The notes beneath the pieces were generated by a model that saw nothing but the letters and a program-made list of their open reading frames with translations, did no database searches and had not been told where the DNA came from. This document shows positions 14,301-25,800 of a DNA stretch of 64,000 bases, piece by piece. Both the position numbers and the translations under genes were made by a program. Where the stretch lies: the NCBI GenBank assembly GCA_029891385.1, contig CM057234.1, forward strand, positions 22,864,350 through 22,928,349, given 5' to 3'. The DNA is from Erythroxylum novogranatense. Lineage: Eukaryota > Streptophyta > Magnoliopsida > Malpighiales > Erythroxylaceae. Within the stretch, counting starts at the first letter, position 1, and each line of letters starts with the position of its first letter.

Positions 14301-15179
14301 AATAAATACACTAGCCCTCCCATTAAAAGCTCCTAACTACCATGGCATTCAATTCCTAATAGAAACATCATTAAAACATCATATAAAGCTTAATTCATTT
14401 ACTTACCTAATTAGCTTCCAACCTTCACTTCTTTTCAACTCTTTGCTTAACTATGCCTTCTAACCATTTCTTCTAACCTCCAACAAGAACTCATCATGAT
14501 GGTAAGACAATAAGCATGAAGTAGTTTGGAGGAAGGTGAAGAAAGAAACAAAAATTTCGATGGTGAGAATATAGAAATGGAGAGATGCTTAGGTTATGTG
14601 TTTTTACAACAAGAAAACTCACTCTTTTCATGTAATTCATTAGGAAAACTGATAAGAACAAATTGGAGCATTAAATGAAGCTTTTTGGTGGCCAAATCTA
14701 ATTTGTCAAAATTTAAAAGAAAAGTCAAAATAATAATTATTTAATCCAGATCAAAAACTAACTCAATCAACTCAATTGACCATAATTTCAATTCCAAAAT
14801 AATATACCCAATATGACAGTGCCATTGGGTAGAAATTTTCGCTAACGAAAATCGACCGGTTCGCCAATTGGCGATTTTTTCCGGTCTGAGAATTTTCTCC
14901 GGAAAAATCTAGAAAAATTTCTAAAAATCCCTTAAAATAGAAAACAATTTATGGCGCACTCAGAATAATTTTTCAAACCCATTAACCACGTTAATCCCAA
15001 TAAATTGTCTTAGGCACGCAAACCGGGAATATCATGTATGCATGCACAGTAATTTCATGTGCACAAATGTGACTGTGGACCAATCTTATTATGCATGAAC
15101 AGTCCTATGCACTCCAAATCTATTCCATCCTATGTTAAATTTACTATTTTACCCTTCAAGTTGAGGGTGGGATGTTACA
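11303..15179 (-). repeat. Element A LTR copy 3 (complete, 3877 bp), outer 5' LTR
   Basis: This is the outermost A LTR, in element terms the 5' LTR of the array. It has the same TG...CA ends and the same predicted leader donor (14406) and acceptor (11727). Beyond it the sequence switches abruptly to element B LTR. The flanking five bases CATAT (15180-15184) are the predicted target duplication; the partner should abut the array at its left end, outside the window. Confidence 0.87.
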
Positions 15180-17936
15180 CATATTCTGAGTTTTAAGCTT
15201 TTTTTCGGTGACTACTCTGGTCACAACTCTCATTATCTAATCATGCATTCATGTAATGGAATGCATTTCACATATTCAATCAATCATATTCACATTTATC
15301 ATCGGACTTTGGTCCAGCATGCAATAATCATGTTAAGAAGCACTTATTTTGTCACATTCACATACAAGTATCACTTTAATATCACATTCAAGTATCATAA
15401 GTCTTCGACCTTCAGTGTCCAAAATTAACACAATCAAATCACATTCATAGGATAATTCAAATCATATCATAATCTAACGTAAATATTTAATTGAGTGAAA
15501 CCGTCTCAATTACTCACTGGTTACTCCCGAAGCTAATGCTTTGAAGTCCCAACAATTTCTGGATGATGGCGCTCTATATGTTCCTTTATATCATGCAAAA
15601 CATACACATTTATACACATCACAACATTGCACATTTAAAGATCTTGTATATATCCTTAATACACATCTTATAACCAATTAACAAGATCTTTAAATCATTC
15701 CTCAACATCTAAAACACTTTCCTTACTTTAATAACTCATTCCAACATCAGCTATGCTCATTCAAGATCACAATCAAGCCTATATATCTCTTGAGATAAAC
15801 ATTGATAAGTCATTCATCTATAAACAAACATATTTTGGGAAAAAAAGGCTTAGCCTTTTCTGTAGATGTCGGATTAATGTAATTCTAGGACGCTTTCAAA
15901 GAGGACTTTGAGATCTACAACTTTTGTGAAGACCCAAAGAGAGACTTTTCCATCTAAAGGGTCAAAATAGTGAATTTCTAAAAGTGTCCCGTGAATATCT
16001 GCTAAGCTGACATACACTCCCCCCTAATGGACATAGACATGGTTGGGACATGTTTTAAACCCGTGAAGGTCCGTTTAGCAGACCTAAAGTCCATTTAATA
16101 GATATGGACGAGGCTAGGAGCTTTTCCAAATTTGAGAATTTCTGTTTAGCGGAGCTAATATCCATTTACCAGATATAGGAGAGACAAAACTCACTCAAGA
16201 GCATTCTCAATGGTTTCTACACCTATCCTAACCTCACTTTCACTTCAAATTTTCCGAAATTAACTTTCTCTAATGCAACATCATTTCATAACAATTTAAC
16301 TACCAATTTTATTTCATTAAGCTCTCTAATCTCTACTCATTTGATTCTTCACTTACAACTAATACTCATCATTCATAAATTCCTATCTTTCTTTTCCATA
16401 ACATATTTCATTCCTAATTCTCTAACAATTCATATTCCAAATTCATCATTTCAAGTTGATAACTTCTTTAAGTATACCTAATTTTAACCCAACATCATCC
16501 ATACACAATTCATATTCCACGCTTGATCATAAACACCCAAAATAGAACACAAACATATACATTCATCCACCAATTTTCTACACCCAATTCTCAAATTTAT
16601 GTCAAATTTTAAGACTCTTAAAGATAATTTTTAAATTCTATGTCTTCATGAAAAATGTAGCCTATATCTCTAATTTAATCCAAATAAAAAATCATCTCAT
16701 TTGGATAACTATAGAATAAGTTATGACTAAAATATAGAAGTATAATTAGTGGAAATGTTACTACTAACATTTTCCAGCACTCTCTCCTCTCTTCCAAATT
16801 TCCAAAACTTCACAACTTCCAACATTTTAAATCTAACCCATCTTGTACCTAGATCATCTTTTCTACTGCATTTCCTCTTCATTTCAACTCAATATCATTC
16901 ACAAACCAATTTATGATCTATATTTGATCATTAACCAAAAAACAAAACATATAGGTGTACCCATTCATCATCAATTTTCTAAACTCATCCTAGCACCATT
17001 ATGATGATCATTCTACTTTAAAAACATTGCATAATCAAGTCATCAAATCTTAATTAACAAATCATTCTAGCTTCATTTAACCATACCCATGATGTTTAAA
17101 GCTTCACTTACTTGATTTAGCTTCAAATATTCAAAAATAACACTTAGCCCTAGCTCCCAAACATCATACGATCTTCATCTTCTAAAGGTGGTAGGGTTAG
17201 GTTCTTTAGTGACAATCGAAAGAGACAACAAAATGGAAGTAGCAATTGATAGATGGAAGCAAGGTGTAACATTGATGAAGGTTTGGTGAATCAAAATGGT
17301 GAAGGAGAAGAGAAAGCCACGAAAGAGATGAAGAGAAGAGTATAAATGAAAGACAAAACAATTAACTTAGTCGTTCAAGTGAAAGAATCGTGAGAGAGAG
17401 GAGTGGTGAGTGGTAGTGACACTTGTCACCTTCCTATGGTCCCATTTAGACCCTTATTAATAACTTGTCTATTTATCTCCAATTTCTAATCCAATTGTCT
17501 CCCAATTTTCAATGACACTTGTAAATAAATTTTAAAGTCATTTATCAAAATTTTCATTGTCATTGGACAATAAATTCTACTACCATTTATTAATTGTCTT
17601 GTCACTCGACATTTTTCCTAGTCCAAAATTACCCAAATTTTTAGTAATTTCCTAAATTTCACCAAAAATTCTAAATCAATGCATATACTTTCCAAATCAA
17701 TTTTTAACACATACAAAACCACAATTCTCAATATGATCACATTTATAACTCAGTTATACCCGAAAATTATGAATGAATGTATGTATAATCATTTTAATGT
17801 GCAACAATTTAATATTCAAGTGTATTTGTATGCTATAATATGCATAAGCATGAAATGCACTTTCTAAGTTCTCAATAACTCTTATATACACAATTCTAAG
17901 GTTGTAACCCTTAACATGGGATAACAAGATGCTATA
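15180..17936 (-). repeat. Element B 3' LTR, right-hand part (interrupted by A)
   Basis: This matches 27663-30538 along its whole length, so it is the partner LTR of element B. The missing 690 bases (equivalent to 26970-27662) must lie left of the A array. It ends (plus view) GATGCTATA, slightly decayed from GATGCTACA in the other copy. It contains repeats of a GTCCGTTTAGC-like motif around 16060-16165 and modules with CTACAACTTTTGTGAAGAC and CATGAAAAATGTAG. Confidence 0.85.
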
Positions 17937-17952
17937 ATTCTCCCCTCTTAAT
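17937..17952 (-). other. Polypurine tract and end of internal region, element B
   Basis: The minus strand reads AAGAGGGGAGAAT directly before the 3' LTR, preceded by the polyprotein-end signature of this retroelement group. Confidence 0.75.
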
Positions 17953-20446
17953 AAAAATTTTGTCCTCGAAATTCTTACTTGGTTATTCGAATAGGTGGGA
18001 TATTGTTTCCGCATTTGCTCCTCCAGTTCTCACGTTGCTTCCTTAGTTGAGTGATTCCTCCAAAGGACTTTTACTAATGGAATAACTTGATTTCTCAACT
18101 ACTTGATCTGAGATTCCACTATCTTGATCAACTCCTTAGCATAGCTTAAGTTACTAGCAACCTCAATTTCTTGATTCGGTAGTATATGTGTCAAATTCGA
18201 CCAGTATCTTTAGAGCATACTCACATGAAACATATTATATAGTTGGAACATTTCATTTGGTAAAGCTAACTTGTATGCCAAAGGTCCTATCTTCTCAATA
18301 ATCTCATAAGAACCGATTTACCTAGGGCTCAACTTGTCCTTTTTACTAAATCTCAGTACTCCTTTCCAGGGTGATAGTCTCAGGAACACTCTATCTCCTA
18401 CATTATACTCCATGTCCCTTCTATGTTGATCCGTATATCTTTTCTGTCTATTTTGAGCCGCTTTAATTCGACTTCAGAACAATTTCACCTTTTCCACAGT
18501 ATCTTGTATCAATTCTGGGCCTTCAACCATTCTCAAGCCCTCTTCATCCTAATACAGAGGCGATTGATACTTTTTACCATATAATGCCTCATACGGTGCC
18601 ATTCCGATACTACTGTGATAGTGGTTATTGCAAGCAAATTCTATCAATGCTATATACTGATCCTAAGCTCCTTCAAACTCCAATACGTATGCTCTTAGCA
18701 TATCCTTAACAATCTTGATTGTCCTCTCACTTTACCTATATGTTTGCAGATGAAATGCAGTACTAAAGTTCAATTTTATGCCTATAGCTGACAGCAAACT
18801 CTTTCAAAATCTCGAAGTTAATTTGGGATTCCTGTCCGATACAATGGACACCGAAACCCCATGTAGTCTAACCACTTCATTCACATATCTCTGGGCTAAC
18901 TGGTCTAGTGAGTTATTCTCTCTCACTAGTAAGAAATGAGTTGACTTAGTTAATCAATCCACCAAAACCAATATAACATCATTCTGCTTCGGAGTTCTTG
19001 GAAATCCTATAATGAAATCTATGGTAATTCATTCCCATTTCCTCTTCAAAATTGGAAACAAATGTAGCTTCTCAACTGGAGCCTAATTCTTAGCCTTAAT
19101 CTACTGGCATGCCATACATTTAGCGACATACTTTACTGCTTGCTTCTACATTCTAAGCCACCAAAAAGGCTGCTTTAGCATATTATACATCTTGGTGGTA
19201 CTAGGATACATAGCATAGGCAGACATATGAGCTTCCTTAAAGATTTCCTTCCTTAGATCATCCAAATTAGGCACACACAGCCTCTATCTCAACCACAATG
19301 TCTCATCTCTCATCTCAAACTCGAAATCTGGATTCATCTTCACTTTCTCTATAATCTTCACCATATTAGGATCTTCCCTTGGGACTTTTATGATTCTATT
19401 ATGTAATATCGGCCTTAACTTCAATGTAGCGATCAATGCCTCATCTTGCTCCATATTCAACTCCACATTTAGAGCTCTCAACTGAATTAAACTCAGTAAC
19501 CTCGATAATTGAATCTGAGCTATACTAGTATTATACATTCTACTTAAAGCATCAGCCACCACATTAGCTTTCCCTGGATGATACTCAATCATGTATTCAT
19601 AATCCTGTAATAACTCAATCTATATTCTTTGTCTTATGTTCAACTCCTTTTGACTTAATAGATGTCTCAAGCACTTATGATCGGTATAAATTTGGAATGT
19701 CTCTCCATCTGCATTAACACACTTCCCAATCCTTCATGTAAAGCATCACTATATACCACTTATCCTTCAGTTTCTAATGGAATAGTTAACACTGCTGCTG
19801 AGGTCAACCGATGCTTCAACTCCTCAAAACTCTTCTAATATTTCCATCTAAATATTACATTCTTCTTCAGAAGTTTTATCAGAGGGGCTGAGATCAAAGA
19901 AAACCCCTTTTACAAACCTCCAGTAATATCTAGCTAATCCTAGGAAGCTTTGAATTTCTGATAAATTTCTTGGAGCTTTCCAATTCATCACTGCCTCTAT
20001 CTTATTTAAATCTACTTCTATGCCTTGTCCAGTCATTATATTTCCTAGAAATACTACCTGATCTAACCAAAATTCACACTTACTGAATTTGGCATTCAGC
20101 TGTTTCTCCCTCATAATCTACAAAATCACTCTCAGATGCTTGGTATGCTCTTCTTTATTATTTGAATATACTAAAATGTCATCGATAAACACTATCACAA
20201 AGTGATCCAGGTATGGATAAAACACCTTATTCATAAAAGCCATAAATGCTGTTAGGGTATTAGTTAACCCAAATGGCATTACTAAGAACTTGAAGTGCCT
20301 ATACCTGCTCCTGAATGCACTTTACGGTACATCAGCCTCTGCTATCTTCAACTAATAGTACTTAAATCTCAAATCTAACTTAGTGAACACTTGAGCTCCT
20401 TGCAACTGATCAAATAAATCATCAATTCTAAGTAATAGGTACTTAT
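17953..20446 (-). pseudogene. Element B pol, 3' half: RT C-terminus, RNase H, integrase, chromodomain
   Basis: This is broken Gypsy polyprotein. Recognisable minus-strand pieces, in order, are: the RT segment [19 protein letters not shown] (near 20420); the RT thumb/connection with KFSKCEFW and VVFLGNI then [14 protein letters not shown] (20114-19850); the RNase H end [17 protein letters not shown] (19592-19540); the integrase zinc-finger remnant C-MACQ (about 19110); the integrase core, including HYHSSIGMAPYEALYG (about 18600); and a chromodomain-like tail PLVKVLWRNHSTKEAT with EQMRKQYP (about 18090-18000). Conserved Gln and Trp codons are often amber or opal stops, for example two TAG in the zinc-finger linker near 19090. 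There are also frameshifts, so it cannot encode a working protein. The RT is interrupted at 20446 by solo LTR S. Confidence 0.85.
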
Positions 20447-20451
20447 TCTTT
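20447..20451. repeat. Target-site duplication of solo LTR S, left copy
   Basis: TCTTT immediately before TGTTGGACCC is identical to TCTTT at 24979-24983. A 5-bp duplication is typical of LTR-retroelement integration. Confidence 0.9.
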
Positions 20452-22343
20452 TGTTGGACCCCGATCTTTAATTGGAATTTAGAAATAGTAAATGAAATTG
20501 AATGAGTGTTTTGTTTAAGTATTATGTTATAGATGAAATTATGCTTTAAGGAAATTTTGAGAAAAGAATTATGAGTTTTCAATGTATTTGATAATTGTGG
20601 AGATTTGTATGGATTATGAAAGTTTAAGCGAATGAATTGATTGAAAAGTTAGTAGAAAATCAAGAAATAAAGAGAAAAGTGAGAAAATTTGAAAAAAATT
20701 AAGACAGTTGACTTTTGGAGATAGAAAGTTTGACTTAAGAGTTGACTTTTTGTTTGAGGCAAAATTTGAGAAAATTTTCTTCTAGAAACTTGTAGTTTAT
20801 GTCAAGAGCTTTCTGTAGCCATAAAGTTTGATATTTTTCGATATCGGAAGTGAGAGTTATGATCAGTCAAAGTTCGCTTGAAGTTTGACTTTTTGAGGAA
20901 AAAGTTGACTTTTTGATTTAGGCAAAATTCGAGAAAATGATCAACATGAAAATTGTAGCCTCTGTCGAGAGCTTTTTGTGGACATAAAGTTTGCTATTTT
21001 TCGATGTCAGGATTGAGAGATATGAATTTCTGAAGATATGCTTTGTTTTGAAAATGCTATTAAGTATAGATTTGTGTGTTCTATGCTTCGAGGCCACTCG
21101 TCGTATGGATTTAGTCTGAATTGGAGTACGTAGTCTTCATGAAAGTTTTAGATGATGTTTTTATCTTTCCATTGATATAAATTTTGCAATTTTTCGATAT
21201 CGGGACTAGGAGTTATGAGCAATTACAAATTGGAAGTCGTTTAGGAAAAGCTGTTTTGGACAGAATCATTGATTGAGTTTCCGACCTCTTTCGAGACCTA
21301 ATTTGATTTTGAGTTCTTCAGGGAAGTTGTAGAGATTCCTTTGATCTTTTTATTGAAACCAAATTTGTCCAATTCTGATTTCGGGATCGAGAGATATGAT
21401 TTTTGAAAAGTTCGGTTTTGAAGTTCCGTTACTTTGTTTTTAATCCGATCCCTTTTGTAATCTTTTGCTTATAATTCCTTCGTCCGACATCCGATTGATT
21501 TGATTCTCAAAGAGTTGGATTCCTAAGACGATTAATTTCATTTTCATGAAGAATTATGATTTTTAGGAGATTAAATGGAAAGAGATTGATTGAACCTAAG
21601 TGAGAGATTTGGTTATAGGTTATAAGTTGGATAATTTTCTGAACATGGTTCGGTATTTTGCAAATTTCGGGAGTTGTACAACTCCGATTGAGTTGATTCT
21701 TGAGGGAAAATAAAATTAAGATATAGGGCTACAACTATTGTGAAGGGATCGAAATTTAATTTCATCCCTAAGGTTGTTAATTTCTGGAATTTAATTAGCG
21801 TAATGTTCAGTTTCGGATTTTGTGAAGGTCCAATAGTATTTCGGCTATAAATTCTTCGTTTCTGATCCGAATTGAGCGCGATTGGTGGCGTTGGATTCGT
21901 ATGATCTAGAGGAACAATTTTCAAGAAGAAAGTTTGTCCAAATTATTTCGTTTAGATGCTTGAAAACAGGACGCAAGTAGTCAGTTTTTCAAGTTCCTGC
22001 AGGGGCAATTTTGGAAATAGGCAAATAAGTGAGGGGCAACTTGGTCATTTGTGCCCCATTTTAATGACATGGCAGAAACACATGGGAGGGCTGTCATATA
22101 AGGCTTATGACTCATGAAAATTCCAGAACAAAAAAAAAGAAAGAAAATACAAAGAAGAAAAGAGAAGAAAACGATGAAGAGAGAAGGAGAGGATCGGTTA
22201 TGGAGGAAGATGATGAAAGATATGTAAAGTTTGGTTTTTTTCATGATTTTTCAAGAGATTTTCGATGCTATCAAGAGGGAAACATGAGGAAGATGATGGA
22301 AGCTTCATCTTGGGCAAGAAAATACGAAATTTAGAGAGAGAAG

Positions 22344-24052
22344 GTAAGAGCAATCCTTTGAACTTTGAGTTTTTCTTGAACTTTTGGTTTAGAATCATGA
22401 AAAATGATATGGGTATGTGATTTATGAAAGCAATTTTGATGATTATGCCTTAGGTCGTGTTTAATTTTGGATGGAATGAATGTCAAAGTTTGAAATTTTG
22501 GGGTTTTTGAAATTGTTGCTTTAGATTGCTTGAATTAGTGATGAATTTGAGATATCCTAAGTTAATTTTGATGTTTATGCTTTAGGTGAAGTTTAATTTG
22601 AAAAATTATAAATTGGGGGGTTTAGGCCAAATTAGAAATTTGGAGATTTTGTGAATTAATGGTGTAGAATCATCAATAATAGTAGGAATTGGTGAAATAT
22701 GAAATCAATTTTGAAGAAATTGTGATTTATGGTATTGAATTTGTGTAAATTGGTTTAGGTCAATTTTGAAAATTGGGGATTTTCAAAATTGGAGATTGAA
22801 ATAGCTTGAATATGTGAGGAATTGATGTTTTCTAAGCTCAATTAGAGAAATTAAGTTAATTATAATATTGAATTTGATTGAATTGGTTTAGGTTCAATTT
22901 GAAATTTGGAGATTTTAGAAATTAATTATGTACATATCTTGGAATTAGTATGAATTGATAACTTATGCATCAAATTGAAGGATTAAGTTATTTATGAGAT
23001 TGAATTTTGATGAAATTGCTTTAGGGAATGTTAAATTGGAAGAAAGAAGGAGGCTTTGGAGCAATTGAGGCACAAAGCAAGTTGTTAGCATGAATATGAG
23101 GTGGGTAGTATATTTATATTTTGATTTATAAGCTATATGTGAAATTTTGAAAATTAAAGAAAACAAAATTTGATTTTTGATAAATTATTGTTGATAAAAA
23201 TGTTTGAAAGAGGATATAAATGTTTGAAATTATGATTTCGAAGGGTTAAAATGAGTTTTAGAAAATGCAAGAATTATGAAATTCATGGTTTTCAAATTAT
23301 TTGATTTATGATTTAAATGATTTAAAGAATTAGTGCATATATTGTGATGAATTTGATGAATATGTGATTTAAGTGAATTGCATTCTATTTGTTATATGAA
23401 TTCATGTGGATATATGTTTGTGTCATTTATGACACATTATGATGATATGATATGAAAATTTAAAGAAAATTAAGATTTTGAAAAGTGCCTTCTAGCAATC
23501 TGAAATTCCGCTTTGCTTATGTGTATGTGAGTTTGGTCAGTCCTTTTGTGAGTCAAATTAAGACCGCCTCTATTTGTTAAAGCCTTCTCTCGGCTGTTCG
23601 CAAGAGGCAATGGAGTTCCGATTACGGACTCCTTCACGGCTACATCGAATCGCATGCGGGAAAGTGTAGTACGTCTCGTTTCACGATCAGGATGTGATCG
23701 CATGAGATCAGGCAAGACGTCTCGTTAGGACCGAAACTAAACCATTTTGAAATGTTATGTGCTTTTTGCTTTTGTTCATATTTGTGATGCATTGAAAATG
23801 TGTTGCATTCATGTATGCATGATTTGGAAAGATTTGAGAATTTGAATGAGAAATTGAGCTTTGAAATCGAGAAATTTTTTGAAATTAGTAATAAAGAATT
23901 TGAAAATGTGGAAAGTTGAAGAAATAAGTTTTTGTTGAAAGATTTGCAAAATAACAAATGTTTTGAGAAATGTTTTTTCTTATGTTTCAATTTATAAATA
24001 TATTATCCACGAGCTTCCGAGCTCACCTCCCCTTTTCATCCCCAATCTCCAG
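22344..24052 (+). other. Predicted leader intron inside solo LTR S
   Basis: The donor GAGAAG|GTAAGAGC follows a purine-rich tract. The acceptor ATCTCCAG|G follows the hairpin GAGCTTCCGAGCTC and a C/T-rich run. The same arrangement is seen in C, D, E, A and B LTRs. This is prediction only, with no transcript evidence. Confidence 0.45.
23582..23690 (+). other. Covarying hairpin module in solo LTR S
   Basis: GGAGTTCCG (23612) pairs with CGGACTCC (ending 23632) around a short loop, followed by TTCACGG and a second stem CTACA/TGTAG (23640-23644 with 23665-23669). The D LTR has the same two stems with changed but still pairing bases. Confidence 0.5.
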
Positions 24053-24978
24053 GTTTTTAAGCAGGAGATCGGATGGAAGACGAGCATGACCTCAGTCCAA
24101 TTTGTGCTTGTTCGTATTTATGTGTAAAGTTTGATGTTCGTATTGGATTTTATGGATGGTTAGAAAGCCAGTAAAGTGTATTTAGTCCGAATGTAAAGAA
24201 TGTATACAGTTATGCTGAAAATGAGTATGAATTGCATTTATGATATGTGTAAGTAAATTATGGAGTTATATATGAATTGAAATGTATGTGAATGGATTTG
24301 CTCGTGGCCAGTAAATGTATATGATTGTATTGTGTTCGGTTTGAGACTTTTGAAGTGTTAGGTATAGAATTGCGTTTGTTTCTGCTGGGTTTCCGGACAG
24401 GAGGTCCGATATTGGTTGTTAAGGTTGGATGTGATTTTGTGATTTTAGAAGTGTGTTTTTATCATTGCAGAATTTTTGAGCTATCAAAATACAGCCGTTA
24501 TGCTGCCGAAATTTCGGTAAAATGGGTAAAAAGGGTTTAAAAATGAATGTCTAGGAAAATGATTAAGAAGTTAGTTTGGTAAAGATGAGGTTTGCGTGAT
24601 TAAGACAAATTATATGAATTGAGTGTTATATGAGGATAAATTTCCAAAAAGGAAATTGTATGGTTTGAATGTGATTGAGTAAAGAGAAAGGGAATGAATA
24701 AGAGAAAGAAAAAAAACTATTATACCGGGTTTGGATAGTCTAGGTTCCCAACGCGAATGTGGTTCTGTGTTCTGGATTGTTCTCGGATGTCGGCTTCGTT
24801 TGTTAAGTATCGATTCCGCTTCGCTTCGTGTTGCTTCGGTACTTTCGTTTTTCGTTTCGCTAGCTTTCACTTTGTTGACGATTCGAAATTTCGATGCGAA
24901 ATGTCCGTTTCCATTCGCTTTCGTTTTCTTCGTTCTTCGTTTTCGGTTGGGATCCGGTTCCCGGATCGGGTCCCAACA

Positions 24979-24983
24979 TCTTT
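24979..24983. repeat. Target-site duplication of solo LTR S, right copy
   Basis: TCTTT directly follows CCCAACA and matches 20447-20451. The RT reading of B resumes immediately after. Confidence 0.9.
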
Positions 24984-25800
24984 ACTGTTACTTAATTTGG
25001 TTGCCTATAATCGATACACAGTCTCGGAGTTCCATCTTTCTTCTTCACAAATAAGACTGGATCTCCCCAGGTGATACACTAGATCTAATAAAACTCCTTT
25101 TCCAATAACTCCTGTAGCTGAGCCTTCAACTCCTTTAGTTCCTTAGGTGCCATCCTATATGGAGGAATGGATATAGGAGTCGTATATGAAACTTAATCAA
25201 TCGTAAACTCCATTCCCCGATTAAGAGGTAAGCTAGATAACTTATCGCGAAACACATCTATGAATTCCCTAACCACAGGAATGTCTTGCACATTCTACTC
25301 AGCTCTAGTATAGATGACGTGGGCTAGATAAGCCTCACATCTACCTTGCATCAACCTTAATGCACTTATGAATGATATCAACCTGGCTGGCACTGCTTGA
25401 CTAATACCTCTGAAAACTGCTATAAGCTAACTAGGAGATTCTAGTACTACCTTCTTAGTATAGTAGTTTATGATAGCTCTATAATTAGTGAGCCAATTCA
25501 TGCATAGGATATTATCTATCTCTCTCAACTGTAGTATAATCAAGTCTAACTCTAATTTTGCCTGATCAATCTGAAACAAGCATCTCTTATAGACCTCTCC
25601 TATAATTGTAGTACTACCTATTGGTGTACTCACCTATAATCCATATTATAATAGCTCTCTATCACGATGTAGCCTAGATGCCAAATGTGATACAATAAAT
25701 GAATGCATAGATCATGGATCTAGCAATGCAAATGCTTCATGATCATAAATAAGTAGTGCACCTACAACTACATCTGGAGAATCCTGTGCCCCCTATCTGG
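24984..25800 (-). pseudogene. Element B pol, 5' part: protease and RT N-terminus
   Basis: Minus-strand translation shows the aspartic-protease-like region of plant Gypsy elements (LDLIILQLREIDNILCMNWL, 25633-25427), then the linker before RT with [19 protein letters not shown] (about 25170-25100), then the start of RT (RLCIDYR near 25020). The reading is broken by stops and short shifts. Together with 17953-20446 it makes one RT once solo LTR S is mentally removed. Confidence 0.8.

Larger units (their letters stand above)
1..15179 (-). mobile_element. Element A: tandem LARD-like Gypsy-derived array
   Basis: The sequence repeats itself with a period of about 7.0 kb: the text at 1 recurs at 7018 and again at 14019. 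The structure is LTR(partial)-internal-LTR-internal-LTR, read on the minus strand. LTRs begin TGTAACATCC and end GTTACA. Each internal region has an initiator-Met type primer site at its 5' end and a purine tract GGAGGGGAGAAT next to the following LTR. No gag, protease, RT or integrase motif is visible in the 3.1-kb internal regions. LTRs of 3.9 kb with a 3.1-kb coding-free interior fit the known class of large retrotransposon derivatives (LARDs). The shared-LTR tandem form is usually explained by unequal recombination between LTRs (inference). The array sits inside the 3' LTR of element B and its left end lies outside the window. Confidence 0.85.
20452..24978 (+). mobile_element. Solo LTR S (4527 bp) inserted in element B reverse transcriptase
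   Basis: It starts TGTTGGACCC and ends GGGTCCCAACA, an inverted terminal pair. It is flanked by TCTTT on both sides and cleanly splits the RT reading of B between the KNKYLLRIDD and RLCIDYR motifs. No primer site, purine tract or retroviral domain lies inside, so it is read as a solo LTR left by LTR-LTR recombination (inference). Plus-strand contents in order: four or five degenerate copies of a GTTGTAG...TTCGATATC...GTTATGA module (20750-21560); a CATATAAGG TATA-like box (22098); a purine-rich leader; a donor AAG|GTAAGA (22343/22344); a covarying hairpin block (23582-23690); and GAGCTTCCGAGCTC, a pyrimidine tract and a CAG|G acceptor (24052). The family is related to D and C by its TGTTGG(A/G)CCC end. 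Confidence 0.88.

Noticed and set aside
22107..22334. Lys/Glu-rich open frame in solo LTR S
   Set aside because: It is a by-product of the purine-rich LTR leader and ends at the predicted splice donor; no family resemblance.
24325..25074. Open frames around 24325-24540 and 24731-25074 as candidate genes
   Set aside because: They lie in the 3' part of solo LTR S, and the last one crosses the LTR boundary into antisense RT sequence.
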